Source of the DNA: JBCBSK01 sp965250105
GTDB lineage: Bacteria; Pseudomonadota; Alphaproteobacteria; Rhizobiales; Tepidamorphaceae
Length of the DNA stretch: 64,000 nt
Assembly: GCA_965250105.1 (NCBI GenBank)
Contig: OZ252290.1
Coordinates: forward strand, 930,001 to 994,000
Direction: 5' to 3'
Shown: positions 36,523 to 45,644 of the stretch, piece by piece
Numbering within the stretch: position 1 is the first letter of the stretch
Layout: each line of letters opens with the position of its first letter
Made by a program: the position numbers and the translations under genes
Notes under the pieces: model-generated
The model's database searches: none
What the model was told of the DNA's origin: nothing
What the model saw: the letters and a program-made list of their open reading frames with translations, nothing else

Positions 36523-36539
36523 TTGCAAAATTGCTGCAA
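36523..36539. promoter_or_regulatory. Putative LacI-family operator
   Basis: A dyad TTGCA-N7-TGCAA lies between the divergent ThDP-enzyme and LacI-family genes, 33 bases upstream of the ThDP gene start. LacI-type regulators favour short palindromes of this style close to the promoter. Whether this regulator binds it is inferred. Confidence 0.45.
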
Positions 36540-36726
36540 GTTTTCGGAAACGTCAATCGAAAAATGGGTGCAGCCACTTCCAATGCGCCGTTCAGTTCCT
36601 CTTTGCGCTGGAGAACCGGGCTCTTTTTGTGTCGCCGGTTGAATGGCCGCAATTTTTCCGCAAACTGCTCGGGCATGCTTGCGCTTGCCGCAGGCTCCTG
36701 GGAACGCGAAACGAAATGCGGTCGTG

Positions 36727-37758
36727 ATGAATGATGTGATTGGCGGCAAACGGACCTTGAAGGATGTCGCGGATGCGGCCGGCGTGGCCATGTCAACCGC
36801 CTCGCGCGCCTTGGCGGGCAATGCGCAGATCGCCGACGCCACGCGACATCGGGTCGAGGCGGCGGCGCGCGAACTCGGCTATCAGGCCAAGCGCAAGGCC
36901 ATCGGCGCCGATACCGGTCGCCGTGGCGTCGTCGGCGTCGTCGTCGCGGCTTTGCACAATTCGTTCTATCCCTATCTCGTCGACCGCCTGCACAACGAAC
37001 TCGACGATCTGGGGTTCGACATGGTGCTGATCATCGACGAATTGACGCGCGACCGAGCCAGCCGGAAGCTCCAGTCCCTGATGAACCAGCTGGACGGCGT
37101 CATCATCACGACCGCGACGATCGGCTCGAGCATGGTTGGCCTCCTGACGGAAAGCCATATGCCGACGGTATTGGCGGTTCGCGACGACCAGAGCGGCCGG
37201 ACCGACGTGGTGCAAAGCGACAATGTCAATGCCGGACTGGAGGCGCTCAATCACCTGATAGATCTTGGTCACCGGCGGATCGGCTTTCTGCTCGGGCCGC
37301 TCAACACCTCGACATCGGCGGATCGGCTGGCCGGCGCCAAGGCAGCCATGGCGGCGGCGGATCTCGCGCTCGATCCGAGCCTGATCGTCGCGAACGAGTT
37401 CTCGCATGATGGTGGCTATTCGGGTTGCGTTCAGCTGATGCGGTCGCCCGAGCCGCCATCCGCCATGTTCTGCGCCAATGACGTGATCGCGGTCGGTGCC
37501 CTGGAAGCGGCTAGGAAACTCGATGTCCGCGTCCCGGAAGCCCTGTCGATCGTTGGTGTCGACGACATCCCCATGGCGTCCTGGGACATGATCGGCCTCA
37601 CGACCGTGCGCCAGCCAATCAGCGAGATCGGCACCCTGTCGGCAAGGCTGGTCTGCGAACAGATCAAAAGCGGCGCCCCGCCTCTGTCGCGACAGCGTTA
37701 CATCTTGCCGACGAGCCTGGTGAAACGGAATACGACCGGACCAGCGCGGGCGATGTAA
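36727..37758 (+). CDS. LacI-family transcriptional regulator
   Basis: This 343-residue repressor has the LacI helix-turn-helix (TLKDVADAAGVAMSTASRAL, residues 10-29), the hinge helix (AARELGYQ) and a periplasmic-binding-protein-like ligand domain (GVVVAALHNSFYPYLVDRL onward). The ATG at 36727 follows a region with purine-rich GGTCGTGATG. It is divergent from the importer operon and probably represses it until the imported sugar or a metabolite binds. The upstream neighbour on the minus strand begins 236 bases away. Confidence 0.87.
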   Translation: MNDVIGGKRTLKDVADAAGVAMSTASRALAGNAQIADATRHRVEAAARELGYQAKRKAIGADTGRRGVVGVVVAALHNSFYPYLVDRLHNELDDLGFDMVLIIDELTRDRASRKLQSLMNQLDGVIITTATIGSSMVGLLTESHMPTVLAVRDDQSGRTDVVQSDNVNAGLEALNHLIDLGHRRIGFLLGPLNTSTSADRLAGAKAAMAAADLALDPSLIVANEFSHDGGYSGCVQLMRSPEPPSAMFCANDVIAVGALEAARKLDVRVPEALSIVGVDDIPMASWDMIGLTTVRQPISEIGTLSARLVCEQIKSGAPPLSRQRYILPTSLVKRNTTGPARAM

Positions 37759-37840
37759 GCCCGCCCCGCCCGCCAGAATCCGACGGTGAGACGTGCGCTG
37801 CCTTGATGGTCATTCACCGCCTTGAACCACGGCCCATAGT
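37756..37840 (-). pseudogene. Autotransporter beta-barrel C-terminal remnant (copy 1)
   Basis: The minus strand reads VNDHQGSARLTVGFWRAGRA, matching the last beta strand of autotransporter-type outer membrane barrels. It runs into the 3-prime end of the LacI gene without a stop of its own. A second remnant at 48724-48893 has the related DHRGTASLTVRFWRGRG. The rest of the barrel is missing. Confidence 0.4.
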
Positions 37841-38182
37841 ATCGACTTCGAACACATGGTTTGATTTTTAGAATTCCCAATTCAATTTCTGCTATGAAAT
37901 TGTTTGAATATATTTTTTACTGTCATTATTGACCTGTATTAAAATTCCATCATGTGGATTTATTTGGCGACGAGGCAGCATGTCGCCGCGTTGATGCCAC
38001 CATTTTTATTGGTAGCGGCTATCGCGCGGCTCTGACGCTGCCTCCGAGGCGTGGTGAAGAGCTGACCTAGCGCCTCTGCCCATTTGTGCGTCGTGTCCTG
38101 CGACGCAGATCCAAAAAACGCTGGCTCTCACGCATGCCGGCTGACATTGTCGAGGTTCCAGCCGATCACACGGGCGGCACTC
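37841..38182. other. AT-rich intergenic region
   Basis: Between about 37850 and 37970 the sequence is markedly AT-rich, and the rest before the transporter start is plain GC-rich DNA. I see no gene. The AT-rich part could contain the transporter promoter or be a remnant of foreign DNA. Confidence 0.35.
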
Positions 38183-39481
38183 ATGGCGCGAACCCTTTCC
38201 CCCCGAGCCCTAGCCGCCGCTTCCTCCGGCAATGTCCTGGAGTGGTATGATTTCACGATCTACGGTTTCCTCGCGCCAATCATCGGTGCGGCCTTCTTCC
38301 CCGCTGATGACCCGGTCACCTCGACCCTCTCCGCCTTCGCGGTTCTTGCCGTCGGCTATATCGCGCGTCCTATCGGTAGCCTCGTCTTTGGCCATGTTGG
38401 GGATCGCATAGGCCGCAAGCCGGCGCTCATTGTGTCGGTCATCATCATGGGCGCCTGCGCGTTGGCCATTGCCGTATTGCCTGATTACGCTGCCATCGGC
38501 ATCGCCGCCCCCATCCTGTTGATCCTTGTTCGGATCATCCAAGGCGTGGCCGTGGCGGGTGAATACACCTCATCCGGCGTGCTCGTGGTCGAGTCAGTTC
38601 CTCCCTGGATGCGCCACCGGGCCGGGTCCACCATCGCGTTCGCCATGATGCTTGGCTGCATGATCGGCTCTGGCGTCCCGGCCGGTGTTGGCGCGCTCCT
38701 ATCGGACGCAGAGATGCAGGCGTGGGGCTGGCGCATCCCGTTCCTTCTCGGCGCCGTCGTGGCGCTGTCCAGCCTCTTTCTGCGTCTTACCCTGGAAGAA
38801 ACCATCCAGGACGACGCCGAGGCCGAGGAGCCGCCCCTCTTGAGGGCCTTCCGCGATCACTGGCGGGAGATGCTCTCCATGATCGCGCTTATGGCCCCAT
38901 GCGCGATCTTGTATTTCATCATCTTCGTCTACGCCGCGTCTTACCTTACTGGCCAGATGCATTTTTCGGCCGCCAGCGCGCTCGATATCTCCACCGCCAA
39001 CCTCCTCGTGGTGGCCCTTCTCATCCCACCCATTGGCTGGATCGCCGACAAAGTGGGGGCACGCGCGGTCTTCCTCACAATGGCGACCCTCACGGTCGTG
39101 GCCGCGATCCCTCTTTGGACGATGATGCACAGCCCAAGCCTCACGACAGTGTTTTTTGGACAGATGGGTTTTGGCGCTCTCAACGCCGCAGGTTGGGCGC
39201 TGTCGCTGTCCACGCTGGCGGCCATGGTGCCTGCCGCCGTACGCTGCAGTGGCCTCAGCGTCGGCTACAACCTTGGCATGGCCGTTTTCGGCGGCACGAC
39301 GCCTCTGGTCGCTACCTACCTCGTTGCGCGCACAGGTGACGACTTCATGCCAGCCTACTACCTCATCGCCGCGACACTCATTTCCTTTATCGTCATCTGG
39401 CGACTGCCAAGTCGCAAACAGGAGCGTGCGCTGCAAGCCAGTGAGCACGACGTTGCCGTTGGAGCAGACGCCAAGCCATAA
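38183..39481 (+). CDS. MFS transporter, metabolite:H+ symporter (MHS) family
   Basis: This 432-residue major-facilitator protein has twelve predicted membrane helices. The start SSGNVLEWYDFTIYGFLAPI and the loop GHVGDRIGRKPAL are hallmark MHS family motifs, shared with citrate, proline/betaine and alpha-ketoglutarate proton symporters. The ATG at 38183 matches family length; the open frame extends 33 codons further upstream without a family match. It is probably an uptake system for a small organic acid or zwitterion. There are no clear operon partners. Confidence 0.84.
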   Translation: MARTLSPRALAAASSGNVLEWYDFTIYGFLAPIIGAAFFPADDPVTSTLSAFAVLAVGYIARPIGSLVFGHVGDRIGRKPALIVSVIIMGACALAIAVLPDYAAIGIAAPILLILVRIIQGVAVAGEYTSSGVLVVESVPPWMRHRAGSTIAFAMMLGCMIGSGVPAGVGALLSDAEMQAWGWRIPFLLGAVVALSSLFLRLTLEETIQDDAEAEEPPLLRAFRDHWREMLSMIALMAPCAILYFIIFVYAASYLTGQMHFSAASALDISTANLLVVALLIPPIGWIADKVGARAVFLTMATLTVVAAIPLWTMMHSPSLTTVFFGQMGFGALNAAGWALSLSTLAAMVPAAVRCSGLSVGYNLGMAVFGGTTPLVATYLVARTGDDFMPAYYLIAATLISFIVIWRLPSRKQERALQASEHDVAVGADAKP

Positions 39482-39601
39482 CATCTCCGGAAATTGCTGT
39501 TCTGCATCGTTTGGCGGTAGGAGCGCCACAGCTCCGAATGGCGGACGCGCGTTGAAGTCAAGCCCTAGGTCGATGACTGCCGAGGAAGTTGGGAGACATT
39601 G

Positions 39602-40297
39602 ATGATGCGAACAGGAGCAACGTTACCGGCGGGTTTTTTCGCGGTCCTCCTCGGCGTTCTTGTGCCGGCGACCGGGCCGGCGCTCGCCGCTGGGCCGACC
39701 TTTGACTGCAACAAGGCAGATCTAAACGAAACTGAGCGGACGATTTGTTCGAGCCCTGCTCTGAGCCAGCTCGATCACCGACTGGCCAATGCGTATGCGC
39801 TCGTGTTCGACATTGATTTCCTGCAAAACGCCGCACAACTCGCGGCCGTTCGAGATTCTGTCCGGCAGCGCGAGCGCGCCTGGCTCCGCGAGCGCGACAC
39901 TTGTGGCACGGCAGACGACTGCATCGCCAATGCTTATCACCAACAGATCAGCTATCTGACATCCATCCTGCCGGATGACGTCTTGCCAGCGGATGGCGGC
40001 GCCACTTCAAGCGCGTCGACCACGGTCTTTCCCGCGCCTGGCACGTCCGGGGGCGGGGTGGTGCGTGACGGTCCCGGGATCTCCTATTCGCGCATCGGCA
40101 GCCTGAAGGCCGGCGATGACATTTCGCTGTTGTCGAATGCCGGCGAGGTCATGAACGGCTATCCGTGGTTCGAGATCCAGACGCTGGACGGCACCATAGG
40201 CTATCAGTGGGGCGGCATTCTCTGTGCCAACACCACGCCGGTCTCAGGTGCCTGGGAGACTTGCACGCCCCAGGATTGCCCTTGCGAGGACAACTGA
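39602..40297 (+). CDS. LprI-like (DUF1311) secreted protein with SH3-like C-terminus
   Basis: This 231-residue protein is exported: a signal peptide ends near GPALAAG. The next domain (about 32-110) contains FDCNKADLNETERTICSSPA and a helical core with RERDTCGTADDC, the Cys pattern of the lysozyme-inhibitor LprI/DUF1311 domain. A Gly/Ser/Thr linker leads to an SH3-like segment (VRDGPGISYSRIGSLKAGD) and a Cys-rich tail (ILCANTTP, ETCTPQDCPC). It probably acts in the periplasm or envelope. A GGGAG ribosome binding site precedes two adjacent ATGs. Confidence 0.72.
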   Translation: MMRTGATLPAGFFAVLLGVLVPATGPALAAGPTFDCNKADLNETERTICSSPALSQLDHRLANAYALVFDIDFLQNAAQLAAVRDSVRQRERAWLRERDTCGTADDCIANAYHQQISYLTSILPDDVLPADGGATSSASTTVFPAPGTSGGGVVRDGPGISYSRIGSLKAGDDISLLSNAGEVMNGYPWFEIQTLDGTIGYQWGGILCANTTPVSGAWETCTPQDCPCEDN

Positions 40298-40306
40298 TTG
40301 GCCAGA

Positions 40307-40328
40307 GGCGGGCGCGTACAGGCCCGCC
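40307..40328 (+). terminator. GC hairpin after LprI-like gene
   Basis: A seven-base-pair stem GGCGGGC/GCCCGCC with an eight-base loop begins ten bases after the stop codon. It lacks a clear T-run, so it may terminate transcription only weakly. Confidence 0.4.
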
Positions 40329-40329
40329 C

Positions 40330-40950
40330 CTTAGGAGAGCCTTGACGCCACTTGTTGTGTTGATAGTGACCTTGCATTGGCCGATCTGGCACCTGCGGAG
40401 CGATCCTGTCGCGTCGGGACAACTTGCGACGCTTCTTGGCGGAACCTGCAGACCCTGCTCGACAAAGAGCCGCAAGGTACACTTGTGGTTCACCACCAGC
40501 CCTTCGTGCCTGAGCAGCGCGTGCAGGTGCAGATAGCCGTACCACCGGTTCTCCGACGCCAGCTCCTTCATCCGTTCGATCACCGCATGGTCGTTCCCGG
40601 GCACAGGACGATATTGCCGCACCGACCGACGCAGCCTGACAATCCGGCAGTTGCGGCGCTCGCTCAGGCCCATCTCATCCATCAGAAAGCCCATGGCTTT
40701 GCGGTTAGCCATGGGCTCACCAATACTTTTCCAGCAGTTCCTTCATCGCCGACATGTCCAGCATCTGATCGGCGACGATCCGCTTCGGCTTGGCGTTCTC
40801 AGCCTCAAACTCCTTGACGCGCTTGGCCCCGCTCGCGTCAAGCGCCTCCATACTTCCTGCGCCACGCATAGAATGCCGCCGAACTGATCGCATGACGTTG
40901 GCGGACGCGGGAGACATGGAACCGCTCCTGACCTTTGTCGGCAAAGACGG
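40330..40950 (-). pseudogene. IS3-family insertion sequence remnant
   Basis: Reading the minus strand, a piece of OrfA (SAAFYAWRRKYGG, then KRVKEFEAENAKPKRIVADQ and AMKELLEKYW) is followed by the start of OrfB (MANRKAMGFLMDEMGLSERR, then VIERMKELASENRWYGYLHL and NHKCTLRLFVEQGL). Frameshifts separate the parts and the DDE catalytic domain is absent, so it cannot transpose. It adjoins the relaxase fragment at 40985. Confidence 0.78.
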
Positions 40951-40984
40951 CTGACCGCTGCGGCCAGCCGCTTCCGATTAGACC

Positions 40985-41297
40985 CCCCGGCGTGCGGATC
41001 ACCAGTTCGGCTTCGATGGTGCGCATCGAAGACAGGGCGGCGCGTTGCTCGGAGCTGTCGCGCCGGGCGGCGGTGAAGGCTTCCGGCGGGTTCAGGCTCA
41101 GCGAGAACAGGTTGTTCTTACAGCATGTGCCGCGCGCGATGGCATCGGCTTGGTGAAAGGCTTCGATCAGATCGTCACTGACAAAGCCCCGCAATTCATG
41201 CAGTTCGACATGATCATTGTCCCGCTGTTCCAGAAGATCGCGGCCAAGCCGCGGCGTGCTCCCACGTCCCTTGGCTTTCAGGATCGTGGCCCGTCTC
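40985..41297 (-). pseudogene. MobA-like relaxase N-terminal fragment
   Basis: The minus strand encodes TILKAKGRGSTPRLGRDLLE, then QRDNDHVELHELRGFVSDDL and a segment ending CCKNNLFSLSLNPPEAF. This is the characteristic N-terminus of a class of plasmid-mobilisation relaxases (usual start M-ILK-x-x-RG, then HELRGF and LFSLSLNPP). The usual ATG appears as ACG, and after the LNPPE motif the frame runs into IS3 DNA. It is a dead fragment of a mobilisable element. Confidence 0.68.
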
Positions 41298-41647
41298 CGA
41301 GCAACTTCACACCTGAAGACTTCCCGAGCGCGCCCATGACACGCCCCAGCACTGCCTTATCCCGCACAGGGCTGTTCGGGTGATGGTCCAACGCCTCTGA
41401 CAACATGCCGGATCGCTTGCAACGCGCCCGCATTGTTCAAGCCGTATCATCGGCAGCCAAGACAGCGGCAAATCCCAATGATGCGTTAGCCAGAACCAAC
41501 TATCGATATGGCTGGTGTTCTTCATTACCTTTTCATACGCGTGTATCCTGCGTTTTTGGGTGGCACGATCTTATCTTCTGGCAGACCGTTTCTTCTGAAC
41601 ATCGAACTGTGTAAGGCGTCACACCAAACCTGAAGGCCGGAGTAGGA

Positions 41648-43303
41648 ATGATCGATCTCGTCAAGCGTGCCGTTGTTCCGATCGTTGCGGCATTTGCGCT
41701 GCTTGTCGGTCTGACTTTCCTGCCTTGGGGTTGGCCTTTGGCTCTGCTGATTGTCATCACCCTCGCGATCATCGCGCTGGGTGTTCATGACTGGTTTCAG
41801 AAGCGTTGGACCATCACCCGAAACTACCCTGTCGCTGGTTGGATTCGCTGGCTGTTCTATGATTTGCGGCCCTATCTTCACGCCTATATCGTCGAAGACG
41901 ATCTCGAGGGAACGCCCTATAACTACGAAGCGCGATCCCTGATTCATGCACGTGCACGCGGCCAGACGGACACACACCCGTTCGGAACCGAGCGCGATGT
42001 TGCTTCGCAAGAGCATCGCTGGATCCAGCATTCGATCGCGCCCCATCCCGATCCGGACAGGTCGCCGCGCGTGCGCGTGGGCAGCGATCAGGCGAGCAAG
42101 CCCTATGACGCGTCGGTTCTGAATATCTCAGCGATGAGTTTCGGGGCTTTGTCGGCCGCGGCGATCGAAGCACTGAACAAGGGCGCCAAGGCGGGCAACT
42201 TCTATCATGATACCGGCGAAGGCGGCATGAGCCCGTATCATCTGAAGCATGGCGGAGACCTGGTCTGGGAACTGGGGTCCGGCTATTTCGGTGCGCGTGA
42301 CGCCAATGGTCATTTCGATCCTGGTCTGTTTGCCGAAAAGGCCAGTAGCGATACCGTCAAGATGACGGAGATCAAACTGAGCCAGGGCGCAAAGCCCGGC
42401 CATGGCGGACTGCTTCCGGCTGCGAAAGTGACTGAGGAAATCGCTGAAACCCGGAAGGTGCCCGCCCATCAGGACTGCCTGTCACCAAGCGGTCATTCGG
42501 CCTTCTCGACGCCGATTGAAATGCTGGAATTCGCAGCCAGAATGCGAGAACTGTCCGGCGGGAAGCCGGTGGGGCTGAAGCTTTGTGTCGGCCAGCCACA
42601 CGAAGTATTCGCCATCATGAAGGCCATTCTGAAAACCGGCATCCACCCCGACTTCATTGTCGTCGATGGTGCCGAGGGCGGCACCGGCGCAGCCCCACAG
42701 GAGCTGACGGACTGGGTCGGCATGCCGCTTCAGGACGGCCTGATCCTCATGCGCAATGCCCTGGTCGGAACGGGTCTGCGCGACCAGATCCGACTGGTTG
42801 CCAGCGGCAAGGTGCATTCCGGCATCGGGTTGGCCCGAAATCTTGCCATCGGGGCGGACTGGTGTAATGCCGCACGCGCCTTCATGATGTCGGTTGGCTG
42901 TATTCAGGCAATGCGCTGTCATCTGGGCACGTGCCCGACCGGTGTCGCCACCCAAGACAAGTGGCGTCAGCGGGGGCTGGATGTCGATATCAAGTCCGAA
43001 AGCGCGGCGCGCTTCCATGCCAAAACCGTGAACGCGCTCAGCGATATCGTCGCAGCGGCGGGATTTGCCCATCCCCAGGACCTGCAGCCGCACCATCTGA
43101 TGCAAAGAGTGGATGCCACGACCGCACTTCCAATTGATCGGATCGTTCCATTCCTGCCGAAGAACATGCTGCTGGAGGCCGCTGACGAGACGCTCTACGC
43201 GCATTGGTGGCACTCCGCGCAGGCCGAGAGTTTCCGGCCGGTCACGGATCCGGTCGATCGGCGGGCAACGGCCAGCACGGCGGCGCTGCTAGAGACCGTG
43301 TAA
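41648..43303 (+). CDS. FMN-binding glutamate-synthase-family protein, membrane anchored
   Basis: This 551-residue protein has two N-terminal membrane helices (about 8-45) followed by the FMN/[3Fe-4S] domain of glutamate synthase. The flavin region includes LSQGAKPGHGGLLPAAKVT and VDGAEGGTGAAP. Three Cys ligands of the [3Fe-4S] cluster sit in C-x5-C-x4-C (GCIQAMRCHLGTCPTG), exactly as in GltB. The amidotransferase domain is absent, so it cannot use glutamine by itself; the physiological reaction of this stand-alone family is not established. It is followed after 60 bases by a pyruvate-oxidase-like gene. Confidence 0.86.
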   Translation: MIDLVKRAVVPIVAAFALLVGLTFLPWGWPLALLIVITLAIIALGVHDWFQKRWTITRNYPVAGWIRWLFYDLRPYLHAYIVEDDLEGTPYNYEARSLIHARARGQTDTHPFGTERDVASQEHRWIQHSIAPHPDPDRSPRVRVGSDQASKPYDASVLNISAMSFGALSAAAIEALNKGAKAGNFYHDTGEGGMSPYHLKHGGDLVWELGSGYFGARDANGHFDPGLFAEKASSDTVKMTEIKLSQGAKPGHGGLLPAAKVTEEIAETRKVPAHQDCLSPSGHSAFSTPIEMLEFAARMRELSGGKPVGLKLCVGQPHEVFAIMKAILKTGIHPDFIVVDGAEGGTGAAPQELTDWVGMPLQDGLILMRNALVGTGLRDQIRLVASGKVHSGIGLARNLAIGADWCNAARAFMMSVGCIQAMRCHLGTCPTGVATQDKWRQRGLDVDIKSESAARFHAKTVNALSDIVAAAGFAHPQDLQPHHLMQRVDATTALPIDRIVPFLPKNMLLEAADETLYAHWWHSAQAESFRPVTDPVDRRATASTAALLETV

Positions 43304-43363
43304 CCGACGCAATCGGCCGACAGCCCGGGCACAAGACGCACCAGTGCCAGAACGGAGAGCACC

Positions 43364-45109
43364 ATGACACGCAGCATCACCGAAAGCCTGCTGGATATAC
43401 TGGCTGATGCAGGCGCGCGTGATGTTTTCGGTATTGTCGGGGACGTCATTAATCCGTTTGTCGACGGCGTGATCAGGGATGAACGGTTGCGCTGGTTCAC
43501 CGTTCGGCATGAGGAGCACGCAGCCTATGCTGCAAGCGCGCAGGCGCAGTTGACAGGCAGGATCGGCGTGTGCGCTGGAACGGCAGGACCTGGCGCGCTC
43601 CATCTGATCAATGGGCTCTACAATGCGAAGGCGGAAGGGGCCGGCGTTGTCGCGATCACCGGTCAGGTTCCCATGGCGCAGCGTGGCAGCGAGTTTCACA
43701 AAGAGATGGATTTGTCGAAGGTGTTCGACGATGTCTGCGCCTATCAGGCGATCATCGACACACCGGCGCAGATGCCGCGCATGGCCGAGATTGCCGTGCA
43801 GAAAGCCCTCACCGAACAGGTCGTCACCCGCATCGAACTGCCGGCCAATCTCGTTGAGGCGCAAATTCCCAGCGAGCATTACAAAAGGCCAATCGTTCAG
43901 GCGCAATCCAAGGCCGTGCCATCATCGCAATTGTTGGATGAGGCCGCCAGAATCATCAATGCAGGGAAGCGGGTCACTCTGTTCTGCGGAATTGGCTGCC
44001 GGGATGCACATGCGCTGGTTTTCAAACTGGCGGAGAAAACCGGCGCACCCATCGCCCATACTCTCAGGGCCAAGGACATATTTGACACAAGCGAGGGCCC
44101 GGTCGTCGGCATGACCGGCAATATCGGCAATCCGGCGGGCATGCATGCCGTCTCCGACTGTGACGTCCTGATCATGCTCGGAACGGACTTTCCGTATGAT
44201 GAGTATCTGCCCGGCGACCGACCAATCATCCAGATTGACCACAACGTCGACCATATCGGCCGGCGCGCGCCGGTGACGCTGGGGCTCGCCGGCGATGTGG
44301 GCGAAACACTGGGCGCGCTCATGCCGTTCATCGACGCTGGGCAGTCTCATCCGTTCCGGGACCATTTGATCACAATGCGTGACAAATGGCTCGATCAGAT
44401 GGACAGGCAATCCAGCCTGTCGCGCGACGACGAACCGCTGCATCCGCAGATGTTTGCCCGCGCCATCAGCGACCATGCTGACAAGGATGCCATTTTTGCC
44501 GTCGACGTCGGGGAATGCTCGGTCTGGGTGGCCCGCCAGATGCAGTTGACTGGCGATCGGCGCATGGTCGGCGGTTTCAACCATGGTTCGATCGGCGCTG
44601 GGCTACCGGCAGCGCTCGGTGCGGCCGCCTGGCACGAAGATCGCCAGGTCTGGGCGCTGTGCGGCGATGGCGGTTTCGGCATGTCGATGGCGGATTTCGT
44701 GACGGCGGTGCGCTATGGCTGGCCGATCAAGATCATCGTCTTCAACAATAGCGAGTTCGGCTTTGTGAAGATGGAGATGGAAGCCTCGGGCATGCCCTAT
44801 AATCATGACGCGACAGGGCTGGTTAATCCGGACTTCGCCGCCTTCGCCAAAGCGTGCGGCGGCGACGGCGTTCGGGTCACGCATGCGAAAGACATCATAC
44901 CCGCCATCGAGCTGGCCAACGGGTCCGACAAGCCCTTCATCATCGACGCCATCGTCAGCGCCGGTGAACTCGTCATGCCGCCGGAAATCAAGCTGCAGGA
45001 AGCCTGGGGCTTCGGCATGTCAAAAGTGCGCGAAGGCATGCTGGGCGTGAAGGGCGATCATGACATGTGGAGAATCTGGCGCGACGAATTCAAGGCGAGA
45101 TTCTCCTGA
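43364..45109 (+). CDS. ThDP-dependent pyruvate-oxidase/dehydrogenase-like enzyme
   Basis: This 581-residue enzyme resembles PoxB-type pyruvate oxidases, which convert pyruvate to acetate with electron transfer to quinones or oxygen. The catalytic Glu is in RHEEHAAYAA (about residue 50). The ThDP motif runs from GDGGFGMSM to FNNSEFGFVK. The middle FAD-binding domain contains FCGIGCRDAH and GNIGNPAGMHA. It is co-directional with the glutamate-synthase-like gene, suggesting joint expression. Acetolactate or oxalyl-type chemistry is a possible alternative. Confidence 0.83.
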   Translation: MTRSITESLLDILADAGARDVFGIVGDVINPFVDGVIRDERLRWFTVRHEEHAAYAASAQAQLTGRIGVCAGTAGPGALHLINGLYNAKAEGAGVVAITGQVPMAQRGSEFHKEMDLSKVFDDVCAYQAIIDTPAQMPRMAEIAVQKALTEQVVTRIELPANLVEAQIPSEHYKRPIVQAQSKAVPSSQLLDEAARIINAGKRVTLFCGIGCRDAHALVFKLAEKTGAPIAHTLRAKDIFDTSEGPVVGMTGNIGNPAGMHAVSDCDVLIMLGTDFPYDEYLPGDRPIIQIDHNVDHIGRRAPVTLGLAGDVGETLGALMPFIDAGQSHPFRDHLITMRDKWLDQMDRQSSLSRDDEPLHPQMFARAISDHADKDAIFAVDVGECSVWVARQMQLTGDRRMVGGFNHGSIGAGLPAALGAAAWHEDRQVWALCGDGGFGMSMADFVTAVRYGWPIKIIVFNNSEFGFVKMEMEASGMPYNHDATGLVNPDFAAFAKACGGDGVRVTHAKDIIPAIELANGSDKPFIIDAIVSAGELVMPPEIKLQEAWGFGMSKVREGMLGVKGDHDMWRIWRDEFKARFS

Positions 45110-45216
45110 TCCGGCATCTGACGACGGACACCGGTGTCCCGCCCCGTCAATACGACGAGCACGTAAGGGCGGGGAGGATGGTGTCATTGGCATCGTCATG
45201 CTGTCTTCTCGGGCGC

Positions 45217-45247
45217 AACACTGGAATACGCGACGCATTCCAGTGTT
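45217..45247. terminator. Perfect 11-bp inverted repeat after ThDP gene
   Basis: AACACTGGAAT and its exact complement ATTCCAGTGTT flank a nine-base loop, about 110 bases after the pyruvate-oxidase-like stop. There is no T-run, so it may be a factor-dependent terminator or a protein-binding site. Confidence 0.4.
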
Positions 45248-45382
45248 GAAAGTCATGATCCAGATCAGGCTGAAAGCTCTGCAGGCCTGAGATTAAATGG
45301 CGAATTTATGCGTCTCGCTCGAGTAGTTTTTGCAAAATTTAAAGAAGATTTGTCAGCTGATTCAGGAAGAGGACAATCCTGA

Positions 45383-45604
45383 TACTTCCTCGCGGAGCCA
45401 TCCGATAAATGCCTGGCTAACCTGGCGCTCTACCGACTGCGGATCAGCAACCAGATAATACTCCGCAGAGCAGCCGGCCTGTGGTTCGGTGAAACCCGCG
45501 ATCCCAATGCCACGCCTTTCGTCGTCATGGGGTCGGAAGGCGCGCTCTCGATCTACCAGCCCAGTCTGGCCTGCATGCCCGGCACCGATAATGGCGCAAC
45601 ATGC
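45383..45604 (-). pseudogene. LysR-family regulator C-terminal remnant
   Basis: A minus-strand open segment of about 73 codons ends in SAEYYLVADPQSVERQVSQA and FIGWLREEV, the usual last strand and helix of GcvA-type LysR effector domains. The preceding part is degraded. The region between 45110 and 45640 otherwise holds only an inverted repeat (45217-45247) and AT-rich DNA around 45300-45350. Confidence 0.45.
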
Positions 45605-45644
45605 TGCTTTTGTTCACGGTCAACCGATTGGTTTTACCTGTGCA

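Noticed and set aside
40204..40545. Separate protein-coding gene on the minus strand after the LprI-like gene
   Set aside because: Its sequence is a frameshifted IS3 OrfB, so it is included in the IS3 remnant.
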